A DNA stretch of 64,000 bases from Micromonospora sp. RHAY321 (GCF_023896955.1 NZ_JAMHIW010000001.1:868001-932000); one strand, 5' to 3'; positions 9,296-18,283 are shown, counted from the stretch's first letter. Notes: generated by a model not told the origin, from the letters alone. Translations and numbers: made by a program.

Positions 9296-10396
9296 ATGCC
9301 CGAGTGGGTCGGTCGGAGCGGCCGGCAACGACGCGCCTTCGTCGTCGGCGGGACGCTGCTCGGGGCCGCCGCCCTGATGCTGCTGGCCGCCTGGCGCAGC
9401 ACCGGCTTCCTCAGCGACCTGCTGCTCAACCTCGGCGCCAGCGTGGTGCTCGCGGCCATCTCGTACGTCATCTTCGACCCGCTGTTCGAGGAGGCCCGCA
9501 AGGCGCGGGTGCAGGAGCACCTGAGCTTCGACCAGCAGGCGTTCGTGGCGCGGCTGCACCGCGCCGGCCGCCGGGTGCGCATCCTCGACACCTGGACGAT
9601 CCTGCTGGAGCAGCGCCACCGCGAGGAGACACTGGGCGCGGTCCGCGCGGCGCTCACCAACGGCTCCCAGGTGCAGTTGCTCCTGCTCGACCCGGACTGC
9701 ACCGCCGCCCAGCAGCGCTCCGAGGAGCTGGAACGCCAGCGGGTCGACGTGCCGAGGCAGATCCGCACCAACCTGCGCCACCTGGCCGCCTTCGCCGAGA
9801 CCCTCGACCCCCGACTGCGGCATCGCCTGCAGGTCCGCCTGTACGACGCCTCCCCGTCGATCCAGCTCTACCAGTGGGACGGCCGGGCGCTGATCTCGTT
9901 CTTCCCGATCGGGAAGCTGTCGTTCAACGTGCCCCAGCTCGAGGTGGACATGGACAGCCCGTGGGGTGGGTTCGTGCACGCCCGGTTCGAGGAGCTGTGG
10001 GAGCACGAGCAGGCAACCCTCGACCTGGAACGGTACTGGTCGGTGACGGTCACGCTGCGCCACGACGACTCCGACGTGGTCGAGGTGCAGGTGCCCTACG
10101 TGACGGTGGACGGGCAGCACTACGTGGACTGCCACGCGTTCCGCCTGGCCCGGCCGCTGACCGTGCGGGCCGTGTTGCCGCCCCGCGCGCCGGGAGCCGC
10201 GCCGGGAGTGTTCGCGCTGGCCGAGCTGGCCGACGACGACCGTACGCCGGCCGCGACCGTGGTCCGGCACTTCGACCAGAAGTACGGTCCCGGCGGCGGG
10301 GACCGGGCGGTACGCCGGTTGGCGCCGCAGCCGTCGGGTGGCCCCCGTACTCCCGCACCCCGTTCCACGGCGGCCGGCGACACGCACGGACGGTGA
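9296..10396 (+). CDS. Membrane-anchored protein with C-terminal PLD/DUF5919-like domain
   Basis: This 366-residue protein starts at ATG 9296 behind GGAGGGGG. Two adjacent hydrophobic segments (about residues 13-30 and 36-55) act as an N-terminal anchor. A soluble domain follows containing [14 protein letters not shown] and [20 protein letters not shown]. This resembles the DUF5919/PLD-like sensor domain found at the C-terminus of some XRE regulators and in SAVED/TIR-type stress proteins. No HKD motif was found, so it is not a classical phospholipase. The tail from about 320 is Pro/Arg-rich and disordered. The function is unknown; ligand sensing at the membrane is a guess. It is divergent from the four-helix protein. 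Confidence 0.8.
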   Translation: MPEWVGRSGRQRRAFVVGGTLLGAAALMLLAAWRSTGFLSDLLLNLGASVVLAAISYVIFDPLFEEARKARVQEHLSFDQQAFVARLHRAGRRVRILDTWTILLEQRHREETLGAVRAALTNGSQVQLLLLDPDCTAAQQRSEELERQRVDVPRQIRTNLRHLAAFAETLDPRLRHRLQVRLYDASPSIQLYQWDGRALISFFPIGKLSFNVPQLEVDMDSPWGGFVHARFEELWEHEQATLDLERYWSVTVTLRHDDSDVVEVQVPYVTVDGQHYVDCHAFRLARPLTVRAVLPPRAPGAAPGVFALAELADDDRTPAATVVRHFDQKYGPGGGDRAVRRLAPQPSGGPRTPAPRSTAAGDTHGR

Positions 10397-10469
10397 CCCC
10401 CGAGCTGACCCGTCGGTGCGGCGCGGGACAATGGTGGTCGCCGTGCCGATCGCCAGGAGGACCGTCCGC

Positions 10470-11366
10470 GTGTCGCCCCGCCCCGCTCCCCCGCCCGGGC
10501 CGGCGCAGCTGCGCGCCGACTGCGAGCGCTGCTTCGGGTTGTGCTGCGTGGTGCCCGCCTTCGCCGCGTCGGCGGACTTCGCCATCGACAAGCCGGCCGG
10601 GCAGGCCTGCCCGAACCTGCGCCCCGACCACCGCTGCGGCATCCACACGGAGCTGCGGCAGCGCGGGTTCCCCGGCTGCACGGTCTTCGACTGTTTCGGC
10701 GCCGGCCAGCAGGTCGCCCAGGTGACGTTCGGCGGGCGGGACTGGCGGGACGCGCCGGAGACACTGCCGGCGATGGCCGCGGCGTTCACGGTGCTGCGTC
10801 CGCTGCACGAGCTGCTCTGGTACGTCACCGAGGCGTTGGCGCTGCGCCCGCCGGCCGACGTGCGCGTCGAGCTGGAGCGCGCCCGCGCCGACACGGTGGC
10901 GCTGACCGGCGGCGACCCGGCCGAGCTGCGCGTGGTGGACGTGGCTGCGCACCGCGACCGGATCAACCCCCTGCTGTCGCGAGCCGGGGACGCGGCGCGC
11001 GCCCGGGGTGGCCCAGCCGGCCCGGACCGCCGGGGTGCCCACCTGCTCGGGGCGGACCTGCGCGGCGTGGATCTGCGCCGGGCCAACCTGCGTGGGGCGC
11101 TGCTGATCGGCGCGGACCTGCGCGGGGTCGACCTGGGTCTGGCCGACGTCACGGGCGCGGACCTGCGCGGCGCCGACCTGCGCGGCGCGGACCTGACGGC
11201 CACGCTCTTCCTGCACCAGGCCCAGCTGGACGCCGCGCGCGGTGACGCCCGCACCGGGCTGCCGGCGACGCTCACCCGCCCGGCGCACTGGACGGCGCTG
11301 GCGCTCACCCCGGTCCGCCGGCCCTCCCGCGCCACGGCACCCGCCCGTCGCGGCAGGCGCCGGTAA
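10470..11366 (+). CDS. YkgJ-like Cys cluster protein fused to pentapeptide repeats
   Basis: The protein has 298 residues. The N-terminus has closely spaced cysteines (CERCFGLCC, then HRCGIH and GCTVFDC), the pattern of the YkgJ zinc/iron-chelating family. From about residue 190 to 250 it has tandem A(D/N)LRG repeats ([19 protein letters not shown] and following), which form the right-handed quadrilateral helix of pentapeptide-repeat proteins. The middle 100 residues are helical. The C-terminus is basic and Pro/Ala-rich. The GTG at 10470 is chosen because AGGAGG ends 9 nt upstream. Some pentapeptide proteins mimic DNA and protect gyrase. Whether this one does cannot be told. Confidence 0.85.
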   Translation: MSPRPAPPPGPAQLRADCERCFGLCCVVPAFAASADFAIDKPAGQACPNLRPDHRCGIHTELRQRGFPGCTVFDCFGAGQQVAQVTFGGRDWRDAPETLPAMAAAFTVLRPLHELLWYVTEALALRPPADVRVELERARADTVALTGGDPAELRVVDVAAHRDRINPLLSRAGDAARARGGPAGPDRRGAHLLGADLRGVDLRRANLRGALLIGADLRGVDLGLADVTGADLRGADLRGADLTATLFLHQAQLDAARGDARTGLPATLTRPAHWTALALTPVRRPSRATAPARRGRRR

Positions 11367-11388
11367 CCCGATCGGGCACGCCTCGCGC

Positions 11389-11910
11389 TCAGTCTCCGGT
11401 CAACTCCCGGTAGCCGGCGTGGACGGGGCACCGCGGGCAGCGGGCGCGGTCGCAGAGGCGGCAGAGGTGCGCGAGGCTGCGGTCGTCGGCCACCTCGTCG
11501 TGCAGCAGGGTGCGGGCGATGTCGGCGAGCTGGCCGCGCTGCTCGGAGGTCAGCGGGGCGAGCAGCGCGGTCAGCGCCTCCTGCCGGGCGTGCAGGGTCC
11601 GGGCGGCGACCGTCGCCCCCTCGGTGGTGAGGTGCAGGGCGCGGCTGCGCGCGTCGGTGCCGGGGCGCCTCTCCACCCAGCCCTGCTCTCGGAGCCGCCG
11701 GACAAGGTGCGCGACACCCGGCTGGGTCAGCCCCAGCACCTGGCCCAACCATTCGGCGGTCACGCCCGGCTGGTCCTTGAGGACGACGAGCGCCTCGGCG
11801 AGCGCACCGCCGGCCCCGACGGAGGCGCTGACCGACGCGCGCATCCGCGAGCCGACGAGCAGGGCGAGAGCGCCGAGCAGGTTGGGCGAGCCGTCCTCGG
11901 GTAGATTCAT
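11389..11910 (-). CDS. MarR-family regulator with Cys-rich tail
   Basis: This 173-residue winged-helix protein has TAEWLGQVLGLTQPGVAHLVRRL as recognition region and WVERRPGTDARSRALHLT as the wing, both standard MarR. The C-terminal 35 residues hold a cysteine cluster (LCRLCDRARCPRCPVHAG) that could bind a metal or act as a thiol redox switch. It is divergent from an MFS pump with only 5 bp between the two start codons, and a perfect 17-bp palindrome covers both starts. It therefore very probably represses itself and the pump. Confidence 0.9.
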   Translation of the reverse strand: MNLPEDGSPNLLGALALLVGSRMRASVSASVGAGGALAEALVVLKDQPGVTAEWLGQVLGLTQPGVAHLVRRLREQGWVERRPGTDARSRALHLTTEGATVAARTLHARQEALTALLAPLTSEQRGQLADIARTLLHDEVADDRSLAHLCRLCDRARCPRCPVHAGYRELTGD

Positions 11911-11921
11911 AAGTCATGAAT
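11905..11921. promoter_or_regulatory. Palindromic MarR operator spanning both start codons
   Basis: ATTCAT-AAGTC-ATGAAT is a perfect inverted repeat. Each arm contains the start codon of one of the divergent genes. -10-like hexamers lie symmetrically: TAGATT (11902-11907) for the pump and TACATT (11924 back to 11919) for the regulator, each ending exactly 8 nt before its ATG. Both mRNAs would be leaderless, and the repressor would block both promoters at once. Confidence 0.7.
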
Positions 11922-13136
11922 GTACCCCGGCGAGCGATGCTCCTCATCGTCCTGATGACCGTCGCGCAGCTACCGGTCGCGCTGCGGCAACTGCTCGTCG
12001 TGCTGCTCGGTCACCAGAACACCGGCAGCTTCGCCACCGCCGGGGTGGCCAGCGCCGGCTGCGGAATCGGGTTGGCGCTCACCGCGCCGCTGGTCGGCCG
12101 GCTCCTGGGCCGGCTCGGTGGCCGGCCCGTGCTGCTCGCCACCGGCCTCGCCCACCTGCTCGCCCTGCTCGGGTTGGCCGTGGTCACCGAGCCGGCGGCG
12201 TTCGTGGCGCTGGCCACCGTGGCCGGGCTCAGCACCCCACCGGCCGTCGGCAGTGGACGCGCACAACTGGCCCGGATGGTCCCCGCTCCCGCGCTGGCCC
12301 GCGCGTACGCGGTCAACGCCGTCGGGCAGGAGGTGCTCTACGTCGGTGGCCCCCTGGCGGTGACGCTGAGCCTGCTGCTCAGCGGTCCCACGGCGGCGCT
12401 GCTCGCCTTCGCGGCGATCGGCACCGTCGGGCTGCTCGGCATGGCCGCCGTGCTGCCGCCCCGAGAGGCCGACCGGCAGCCCGCCGGACGACGGTCCGCG
12501 CTGCCCGGCCGGGCCACCCGCCGCACCGTCGTCGGCACCCACATCGGCTACATGATCGGCATTGGCGCCATGTGGGTGCTGGTGCCCGCGTTCGCCACCA
12601 CCGTCGGGCACCCGGACCAGGCCGGGCTGCTGGTGACCATCTGGTCGGTGGGCAGCCTGGCCGGTGGGGTGCTGCTGGCCCGCCTGGGTCGGCCCGGCAG
12701 CCCGGCCGGGGCGTACCTGACGATGCTCGGCACGTTGGCCGCCACCTCGCTGGCGCTGCTGCTTCCCCGGAGCGTGCCGCAGATGGCCGTCGCGCTGGCG
12801 GTCTTCGGTCTCGCGCTGGCACCGTTCCTCGCCGTCACCGACGAGATCCTCGCCCGGTCCACCCCGGCGGCCCAACTCCCCGAGACGTACGGCTGGTTGC
12901 AGACGGCAGGACAGCTCGGCATCGCCGCCGGCTCAGCCACCAGTGGCGCGGTCAACGACCACCTCGGCAACACTCCTGGTTTCCTGGTGGTCTGCGGCGC
13001 GTTGGCGCTGGCGCTGACCGTCGCGCTCAGCCGTCGCCGGACGCTGCGGTTGCCGTCGGGCCCACCGCGGGCCGAGGCCGTCGGACCGGCGGTCACCGCG
13101 GGCGGGCGAGGTTTCGTCCACGACGACGCCGGGTAG
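11916..13136 (+). CDS. MFS transporter, probable drug or metabolite efflux
   Basis: This 406-residue protein has about 12 hydrophobic segments and the usual GRLLGRLGGRPVLL loop between helices 2 and 3 (motif A-like). It belongs to the major facilitator superfamily, energised by the proton gradient, in the cytoplasmic membrane. A start at ATG 11916 without a ribosome binding site and 8 nt after TAGATT suggests leaderless translation. Control by the divergent MarR protein implies that the regulator's ligand is the substrate or a related toxic compound. The last part (from about 380) is hydrophilic. Confidence 0.88.
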   Translation: MNVPRRAMLLIVLMTVAQLPVALRQLLVVLLGHQNTGSFATAGVASAGCGIGLALTAPLVGRLLGRLGGRPVLLATGLAHLLALLGLAVVTEPAAFVALATVAGLSTPPAVGSGRAQLARMVPAPALARAYAVNAVGQEVLYVGGPLAVTLSLLLSGPTAALLAFAAIGTVGLLGMAAVLPPREADRQPAGRRSALPGRATRRTVVGTHIGYMIGIGAMWVLVPAFATTVGHPDQAGLLVTIWSVGSLAGGVLLARLGRPGSPAGAYLTMLGTLAATSLALLLPRSVPQMAVALAVFGLALAPFLAVTDEILARSTPAAQLPETYGWLQTAGQLGIAAGSATSGAVNDHLGNTPGFLVVCGALALALTVALSRRRTLRLPSGPPRAEAVGPAVTAGGRGFVHDDAG

Positions 13137-13175
13137 CCACCGCCGACGCGAAACGGCACCGACGGGGGGCACGGC

Positions 13176-13412
13176 GTGGGCTTCCGAAAGCGCGACGGTG
13201 AGCTGCCGGGCGACCCGCAGCACAGCGAGGACGAGGCCGGTCAGGCCCGGTTGGTGCAGGTCGAGGCGGACACCGAGGTCCCGCCGCCGGACGACACCGA
13301 TGTGCCACCGGACATCGTGACCGAGGACGACGGCTCGGGTGTCGCCGGCGGATCCTCCGGCAGCAGCAGCGGCGGGTCGAACATGCCCGGACATCCGGAC
13401 GCGACCCGCTGA
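13176..13412 (+). CDS. Small acidic hypothetical protein
   Basis: This is a 78-residue product with a GTG start after a G-rich stretch. The sequence is acidic in the middle (VEADTEVPPPDDTDVPPD) and Gly/Ser-rich toward the end (GGSSGSSSGG), so probably unstructured. No family was recognised. It ends 7 bp from the convergent RNase H gene. Confidence 0.5.
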   Translation: MGFRKRDGELPGDPQHSEDEAGQARLVQVEADTEVPPPDDTDVPPDIVTEDDGSGVAGGSSGSSSGGSNMPGHPDATR

Positions 13413-13419
13413 CGCGGGG

Positions 13420-13896
13420 TCAGCGGCTGGCCAGCGCGGCCGCCCGCGCCTCGGTCATGCCCTTGTTGGCCAGCCCGTCGGCCCGCTCGTTCTCCGGATG
13501 CCCGTTGTGGCCCTTGACCCACAGCCAGGTGACCTCGTGGCGTTCGCACGCCGCCTCCAGGCGCTGCCACAGGTCGGCGTTCTTCACCGGCTGCTTCGCG
13601 GCGGTCAGCCAACCGTTGCGCTTCCAGGACGCCAGCCAGCTCGTGATGCCGTTGCGCACGTACGTGCTGTCGGTGTGCAGCTCCACGACGACCGGTCGGT
13701 TCAGGCTCTCCAGCGCCTGGATGGCCGCCATCAGCTCCATCCGGTTGTTGGTGGTCGGAGTGGCCTCGCCGCCGCACAGCTCCCGCTCGTGGTCGCCGTA
13801 GCGCAGCAGGGCACCCCAGCCGCCCGGCCCGGGGTTGCCGCTGCACGCCCCGTCGGTCCAGATCTGCACACCTCTGCCGGCCGCCGCGTCCACCAT
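13420..13896 (-). CDS. rnhA: Ribonuclease HI
   Basis: This 158-residue enzyme hydrolyses the RNA strand of RNA-DNA hybrids. Catalytic residues are visible in order: Asp in [16 protein letters not shown], Glu in [10 protein letters not shown], Asp in [12 protein letters not shown], and the final Asp/His region [15 protein letters not shown]. The basic handle [20 protein letters not shown] is present, as in E. coli RNase HI. ATG at 13896 was chosen. A hairpin (13927-13944) separates it from the lycopene cyclase gene upstream on the same strand. Confidence 0.94.
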   Translation of the reverse strand: MVDAAAGRGVQIWTDGACSGNPGPGGWGALLRYGDHERELCGGEATPTTNNRMELMAAIQALESLNRPVVVELHTDSTYVRNGITSWLASWKRNGWLTAAKQPVKNADLWQRLEAACERHEVTWLWVKGHNGHPENERADGLANKGMTEARAAALASR

Positions 13897-13926
13897 GCCC
13901 GGCAACCTACCGGGCGGCGACGCCGC

Positions 13927-13944
13927 GCCCCCCGCTCGGGGGGC
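13927..13944 (-). terminator. G/C hairpin after the lycopene cyclase gene
   Basis: There is a 7-bp perfect GC stem with a GCTC loop, 47 bp past the cyclase stop and before the rnhA start on the same strand. Confidence 0.5.
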
Positions 13945-13990
13945 CGCCACGCCGGCCCGGGACCACGACACCGACTGGTGCTGATCCGGG

Positions 13991-15253
13991 TCAGCCGGGT
14001 TCCGACCCGGCACCCCGCCCGACGGTGGGCGGGACACCCACCACCGCCGCCGGAATGGCCGCCGCAGGTCGGGTCGGGCGCAGCCGGTCGCGGAACCTGT
14101 GCGCGGCGTCGCCGGCGGTGGCGGCGATCATCGGCAGCAGGCGGGTCGAGTTCATGATCGCGATCTCCTCCGCGGGAGTGGTGACTCCGTCGAGGAAGCG
14201 CAGCACCCGCTCGGCGGGGTTGCGGTCGAAGAGCCGGTCGAAGAACTCGGGACCACCGACGCCGCCCCGGTCCAGCGCGCGCAGCGCGACCGCGTCCATC
14301 CACCGGTGCCGGCGCGGGTACGCCGGGTCGGGCACCGGCGGCCGGCCGGCGGCGAGGGCGCGGGCCACCTGGTCGGCCTGCCGGTACATCGCGGAGAACG
14401 TGAAGCCGGTGGAGGGGCGGGTCGCTCCGCCGGCCGTACCGAGGCGGACCACCCGGGGCGAGGGCCGGGCGGGGAACGGCGCGTCGGTCATCGGGATCAC
14501 CCCGTTCTCCACCTCGCGCACCCGGAGCCCGGCCGGGTCCAGGCCGAGCAGGTCCCGGTAGCGGATCAGCGCCGCGTCGTATCCGGCGTCGGTTAGCAGG
14601 GCCGGCGAGAACTCGGTGTACTCGACCAGGGCGTAGCGGTCGCTCACCGGCAGCACGTAGCCGAAGGAGACGCCGCGCGCGGGCTGCGGGGTACGGAAGT
14701 CCATCAGCACCGCCCGCGCCGGGTCGAAGACCGGTTGGTCCGACTCCAGCCACCAGCCCCGGAAGTGCTGCAACCAGGTGGTCCGTCCCGGACGGGCCGG
14801 CGGGCGGGGCCGGGAGTCGAGCACCCAGCCGGCCCGCACGCCGCCCCCGTCGCCGGTGCGCACCACCACCCGCGTCCCGTCGTCGACCGCCGACACGGCG
14901 GGCGCGACGATCCGGAGGGCGTCGAGCCGGCGTTCGGCCTCGGCAGCCCGGTCGTAGACCGGGCCGGAGCGGAGCATGGCGTACCGCAGGGGGGCCAGGT
15001 CCAGCAGCCGACGCCGCGCCGGCGTCGCCACCTCGACCTGCCGCCAGCTCGCGCTCAGCAGCGGGTCCAGGTCGCTGTCCGGGTGACCCCAGAACGCCCA
15101 GGTGCGGTCCTGGCCACGCCGGCGCACCGGGTCGACGACCGCGATCCGCAGGTCGCGGACGCCGTGCCGGTCCAGCGCGGCGAGCAGCAGCGACGCGGCG
15201 CCCCCGCCGCCGAGCAGCGCGAGGTCGACGTCGAGCGGCACGGCTTCGGTCAT
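13991..15253 (-). CDS. Lycopene cyclase family protein (CrtY/CrtL type)
   Basis: The protein has 420 residues. The N-terminus [20 protein letters not shown] is a dinucleotide-binding fold. The sequence [32 protein letters not shown] and the C-terminal [20 protein letters not shown] are hallmarks of the lycopene beta-cyclase family, which closes the end rings of lycopene in carotenoid biosynthesis. No other carotenoid gene (crtE, crtB, crtI) is in the window, so the rest of the pathway must lie elsewhere or the enzyme may work on another polyene. ATG at 15253 was chosen as the start of the nucleotide-binding domain. Confidence 0.88.
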   Translation of the reverse strand: MTEAVPLDVDLALLGGGGAASLLLAALDRHGVRDLRIAVVDPVRRRGQDRTWAFWGHPDSDLDPLLSASWRQVEVATPARRRLLDLAPLRYAMLRSGPVYDRAAEAERRLDALRIVAPAVSAVDDGTRVVVRTGDGGGVRAGWVLDSRPRPPARPGRTTWLQHFRGWWLESDQPVFDPARAVLMDFRTPQPARGVSFGYVLPVSDRYALVEYTEFSPALLTDAGYDAALIRYRDLLGLDPAGLRVREVENGVIPMTDAPFPARPSPRVVRLGTAGGATRPSTGFTFSAMYRQADQVARALAAGRPPVPDPAYPRRHRWMDAVALRALDRGGVGGPEFFDRLFDRNPAERVLRFLDGVTTPAEEIAIMNSTRLLPMIAATAGDAAHRFRDRLRPTRPAAAIPAAVVGVPPTVGRGAGSEPG

Positions 15254-15677
15254 CGCCCCACGCTGCCACACCACTCCACCGGCCACACGTCGCCCACCCG
15301 AGGCGGCGGAGTGGTCAGGCAACCGGGGCGGGCTCGGGTGCGGCGGAGGGCGGATCGGCGTAGGCGCGGGCCACCTGACAACCGCCGGCGCGGTGGGGCA
15401 TTCCCGTCGGCGTCGTCGATACCTCGCCATCGGCCCAGCCGCGACAGCCAGACCGGAGAAGACATCGACCGGGCCACCGGTGCCGGTCGGCTCGTCCGGG
15501 CCTTTCCGCAGCTCTCCCCGCCTTCGGGTGGACACGTGACGGCAACGAAGGTTTCTCATTTTCACCTGATCGAGGACCCAACGCACCTAGTGTTGGTCAC
15601 ACCGGTGCTAGTCACGGAGTTGGCCACCCGAACGACGTCCCACGCAGTCAGCGGACGAAAAGTGAGGGAAGACGCGT
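15254..15677. other. 424-bp stretch without a convincing gene
   Basis: No frame in this stretch has coding character or family resemblance. Near the right end are a repeated CTAGT/GTCAC pair (about 15589-15617) and a good ribosome binding site (GAGGGAAG) for the next gene, so the right half probably holds that gene's promoter. I could not assign -35/-10 boxes with confidence. Confidence 0.4.
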
Positions 15678-16163
15678 ATGAAGGTCTCAACAGCACTCTG
15701 TTCGGCGGCGCTCGGCGTGGGCCTCGGCACGCTCCTGCTGCCGGGCGCCGCACTGGCCGACACCACGGTGTCACCGGCCACCACCCCGGTGGGTGGGACC
15801 GTCGTGCTCACCGCGACGACCTGCAACCCGAAGTCGGGTGACGCCATCTTCCGCGTCACCGGCCCCAACCGCGACCAGAACGTCCGGTCCACCACGGCCG
15901 CCGCCGGCGGCGGCCTGAGCGCCGAACTCTTCACCGCCGGGTTCACCCTCGGCACCTACACGGTGACGGCGACCTGCGGCGACGGCAGCTCAGCCGGCAG
16001 CGCCACGTTCACCGTCACCCCGATCGGCGCTGCCCCGGCCGGCTCCGGCGGAGACAGCCGCGACAACGGCACTCTCGCCGCCGGTGGCACGCTGCTCGGC
16101 ACCGCCGTCGCCGGCGCGGTCATCCTGTTCCGCCGACGCCGTCCGGTGTCCGCCGTCGCCTGA
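15678..16163 (+). CDS. Secreted, membrane-anchored small surface protein
   Basis: The product has 161 residues. Residues 1-28 form a signal peptide ending in ALA. The mature part is an Ig-like beta domain rich in Thr/Val/Gly with two cysteines (TTCNPKSG and TATCGDG), likely a disulfide. After a Gly/Ser linker comes a C-terminal hydrophobic helix (about 135-150) followed by RRRR, the layout of a sortase substrate. However, no LPXTG or LAXTG box precedes the helix (the sequence there is NGTLAAGG). The gene directly downstream encodes a class F sortase, with a strong hairpin between them. Confidence 0.75.
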   Translation: MKVSTALCSAALGVGLGTLLLPGAALADTTVSPATTPVGGTVVLTATTCNPKSGDAIFRVTGPNRDQNVRSTTAAAGGGLSAELFTAGFTLGTYTVTATCGDGSSAGSATFTVTPIGAAPAGSGGDSRDNGTLAAGGTLLGTAVAGAVILFRRRRPVSAVA

Positions 16164-16193
16164 CCGGCGACCCGCTCCATCCCTGAGGACGGG

Positions 16194-16222
16194 TGCCCGT
16201 GCCGGTGACACCGGCGCGGGCA
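16194..16222. terminator. Hairpin between surface-protein and sortase genes
   Basis: There are 14 potential base pairs around a single central A, with one G-T wobble. It may partly terminate transcription so that the surface protein is made in excess over the sortase. Confidence 0.55.
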
Positions 16223-16251
16223 GCCCGACCATCCCGTACGGAGGCGCGCAC

Positions 16252-16863
16252 GTGAGCTCGCGGCGGACCCTACCGGCCGTGGTCGCCCTGCTCGGGGTGA
16301 CCGGGCTGGGGCTCATCACCGTCGGCCTCACCGCCGACCCGGCACGACCTCCCCGACCGCCGGTCGACGCGCCGGCGCGCACCCACCCCGCACCGGACCT
16401 GGCGCCACTGCCCCGCGCCGCACCGGTCCGGGTGCGGATCCCGGCCATCGGCGTACGCGCCGAGGTCGTCCCGGTCGGCGCGGACGCCGCCGGGGTGCTG
16501 GAGGTCCCGCCTCTGGACCGGCCCACCCTCGCCGGCTGGTACCGGCACGGGGTCAGCCCCGGCGAGACCGGCAACGCCGTCCTCGTCGGACACGTCGACT
16601 CCCCCGCCGGACCGGCCGTCTTCTTCGACCTCGGTCGGCTGCGCGCCGGCCAGGAGATCCAGATCACCCGCGCCGACGCCGCGGTCACCACGTTCACCGT
16701 GGACGACGTCCGCGCGTACCCCAAGGACCGCTTCCCCAGCAGCCTCGTCTACGGCCCGGCGGACGCCGCCGGGCTGCGCCTGATCACCTGCGGCGGCCGG
16801 TTCGACGCCGGGACCGGCAACTACGTGGACAACATCATCGTCTTCGCCACCCGCACGACCTGA
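16252..16863 (+). CDS. Class F sortase
   Basis: The enzyme has 203 residues. An N-terminal membrane anchor (about 8-28) is followed by a Pro-rich linker and a catalytic domain starting VRVRIPAIGVRAEV. The catalytic His114 lies in LVGHVDSPAG and Cys180 in LITCGG. The short length and the YVDNIIVFA end fit actinobacterial class F transpeptidases. The catalytic arginine is not obvious: the nearest candidate is Arg183 in GGRFD, and the position where relatives often have Arg reads TGNY. The GTG start has GGAGG 7 nt upstream. Probably in one unit with the surface protein. Confidence 0.87.
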   Translation: MSSRRTLPAVVALLGVTGLGLITVGLTADPARPPRPPVDAPARTHPAPDLAPLPRAAPVRVRIPAIGVRAEVVPVGADAAGVLEVPPLDRPTLAGWYRHGVSPGETGNAVLVGHVDSPAGPAVFFDLGRLRAGQEIQITRADAAVTTFTVDDVRAYPKDRFPSSLVYGPADAAGLRLITCGGRFDAGTGNYVDNIIVFATRTT

Positions 16864-16975
16864 GACCACCGGCCCGGCTGTCGGGAGCCGGACCCCGCTC
16901 GGCAGAATGCGGTGGCACCATCCCCACCGAACACCGTGACCGGGGCGGTGCGCCGGCGGCGGGGAGGCACACGCG

Positions 16976-18085
16976 GTGAATGAGCGAGCGGTGAAGGACC
17001 GGGCCGGTCGTGGCGTACGCGCTCTGGCCCGTCGACTGCTCGGCCGGGTCGAGGACGACGACTCCCCCACGCCTCGCCGGTCCAACCCGGACGCCGTGGT
17101 CGACTGCGCCGTCTACGTCAACGGCCGGCGCGAGCCCGGCCGGCCGCACTACGCCGACGCGTACGCCCGGGCCCGGCACGGCCGGGACGCCTTCGTCTGG
17201 TTGGGGCTGCACGATCCGGGTCCGGCGGTGCTCGCCGCGGTGGGTCGCACCTTCGGCCTCGACGAGCTGACCGTGGAGCAGGCCCTCGCCGACGGGCACC
17301 GGCCCACCGTGCAGCGGCACGGGCCGGTCACCCTGCTGGTGCTCCGCACGGCGGGGTACGTGGAGCACGCCGAGCTGACCGACACCTCCGAGGTGATCGA
17401 CACCGGGGACGTGATGGTGCTGCTCGGTGACCGGTTCGCGATCACCGTGCGGCACGGCGCCGCCGGGGCGCTGCGCAGCGTCCGCGCCGACATCGAACGG
17501 CGCCCCGCGCTGCTGGCCGCCGGGCCGTGGGCGGTGGCGTACGCGGTGTGCGCCCGGATGGTCGACTCCTACCTGGAGGTGGCCGGGCACGTGGAGCGGG
17601 ACCTGGAACGGGTCGAGGAGTCGGTGTTCGCCCGGGACCGCTCCGCCGACATCCAGCACATCTACCAGCTCAAGCGGGAGGTGGTGGAGTTCAAGCGGGC
17701 GGTGCTGCCGTTGCAGGCGCCCATGCGGACGCTGCTCGACCCGGGCGCCGACGGGCCGCCGCGCACCCTGCACCGCTGGTTCGTCGACGTGGACGGCCGG
17801 CTGAGCAGGGCGGTGGATCGGGTGGCCGCCTACGACGACCTGCTCACCTCGATCGTCCAGTCCCGGCTGGCGCAGCTCGCCGTGGAGCAGAACAACGACA
17901 TGCGCAAGATCGCGTCGTGGGCGGCCATCGCCGCCGCCCAGACCGCCATCGCCGGCGTCTACGGCATGAACTTCTCGCACATGCCTGAGCTGTCCTGGCG
18001 CTACGGATACGCGGGCGCGCTGACCCTGATGGCGGTGTCAGCCCTCACCCTGTACCGCCTGTTCCGCCGCTCCGGTTGGCTCTGA
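16976..18085 (+). CDS. corA: CorA-family magnesium/cobalt channel
   Basis: This 369-residue channel protein has a cytoplasmic alpha/beta domain (1-230), a long helical stalk (VERDLERVEESVFARD ... YQLKREVVEFKRAVLPL), and two C-terminal membrane helices. The first helix ends in the signature YGMNF, the Mg2+ selectivity filter. The basic C-terminal RLFRRSGWL faces the cytoplasm. It forms pentamers in the plasma membrane. GTG start at 16976. Monocistronic by position. Confidence 0.93.
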   Translation: MNERAVKDRAGRGVRALARRLLGRVEDDDSPTPRRSNPDAVVDCAVYVNGRREPGRPHYADAYARARHGRDAFVWLGLHDPGPAVLAAVGRTFGLDELTVEQALADGHRPTVQRHGPVTLLVLRTAGYVEHAELTDTSEVIDTGDVMVLLGDRFAITVRHGAAGALRSVRADIERRPALLAAGPWAVAYAVCARMVDSYLEVAGHVERDLERVEESVFARDRSADIQHIYQLKREVVEFKRAVLPLQAPMRTLLDPGADGPPRTLHRWFVDVDGRLSRAVDRVAAYDDLLTSIVQSRLAQLAVEQNNDMRKIASWAAIAAAQTAIAGVYGMNFSHMPELSWRYGYAGALTLMAVSALTLYRLFRRSGWL

Positions 18086-18091
18086 GCCCGG

Positions 18092-18217
18092 TCAGCGAGG
18101 CTGGGAGAGGAACCTGCGGATCCGGTCGCGGGGGCGGTCGGTCAACTCGGGGCCGTGGGTGAAGGCGGCGATGACACCGCCGGGGATCGCGTCATGCCGC
18201 GAGTCTAGGAACGATCG
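18092..18217 (-). pseudogene. Remnant of a gene: 41-codon 3' fragment without a start
   Basis: On the minus strand a frame between an in-frame TGA (18218-18220) and a stop at 18092-18094 encodes a protein-like stretch (AIPGGVIAAFTHGPELTD, then RPRDRIRRFLSQPR). Nearly every third codon position is G or C, as in real genes here. It has no ATG, GTG or TTG at its beginning, so it looks like the C-terminal remainder of a deleted gene. Family not recognised. Confidence 0.4.
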
Positions 18218-18283
18218 TCAATTGTCACTGTCCGGACCGCCGCCGGGCGGCCCGTGGTGGCGGGCCGCTAACCTCGCGCGGTG

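Noticed and set aside
9152..11947. Very long minus-strand open frame (931 codons) opposite three genes
   Set aside because: It lies opposite real plus-strand genes with known domains and ribosome binding sites. Composition is Arg/Pro/Ala-rich with no family motif, as expected for shadow frames at very high GC.
13991..15253. Carotenoid biosynthetic cluster
   Set aside because: Only the cyclase is present. Flanking genes are RNase HI and an unrelated surface protein.
15315..15581. 88-codon minus-strand ORF in the gap before the surface-protein gene
   Set aside because: No ribosome binding site, biased shadow-like composition and no recognisable motif.
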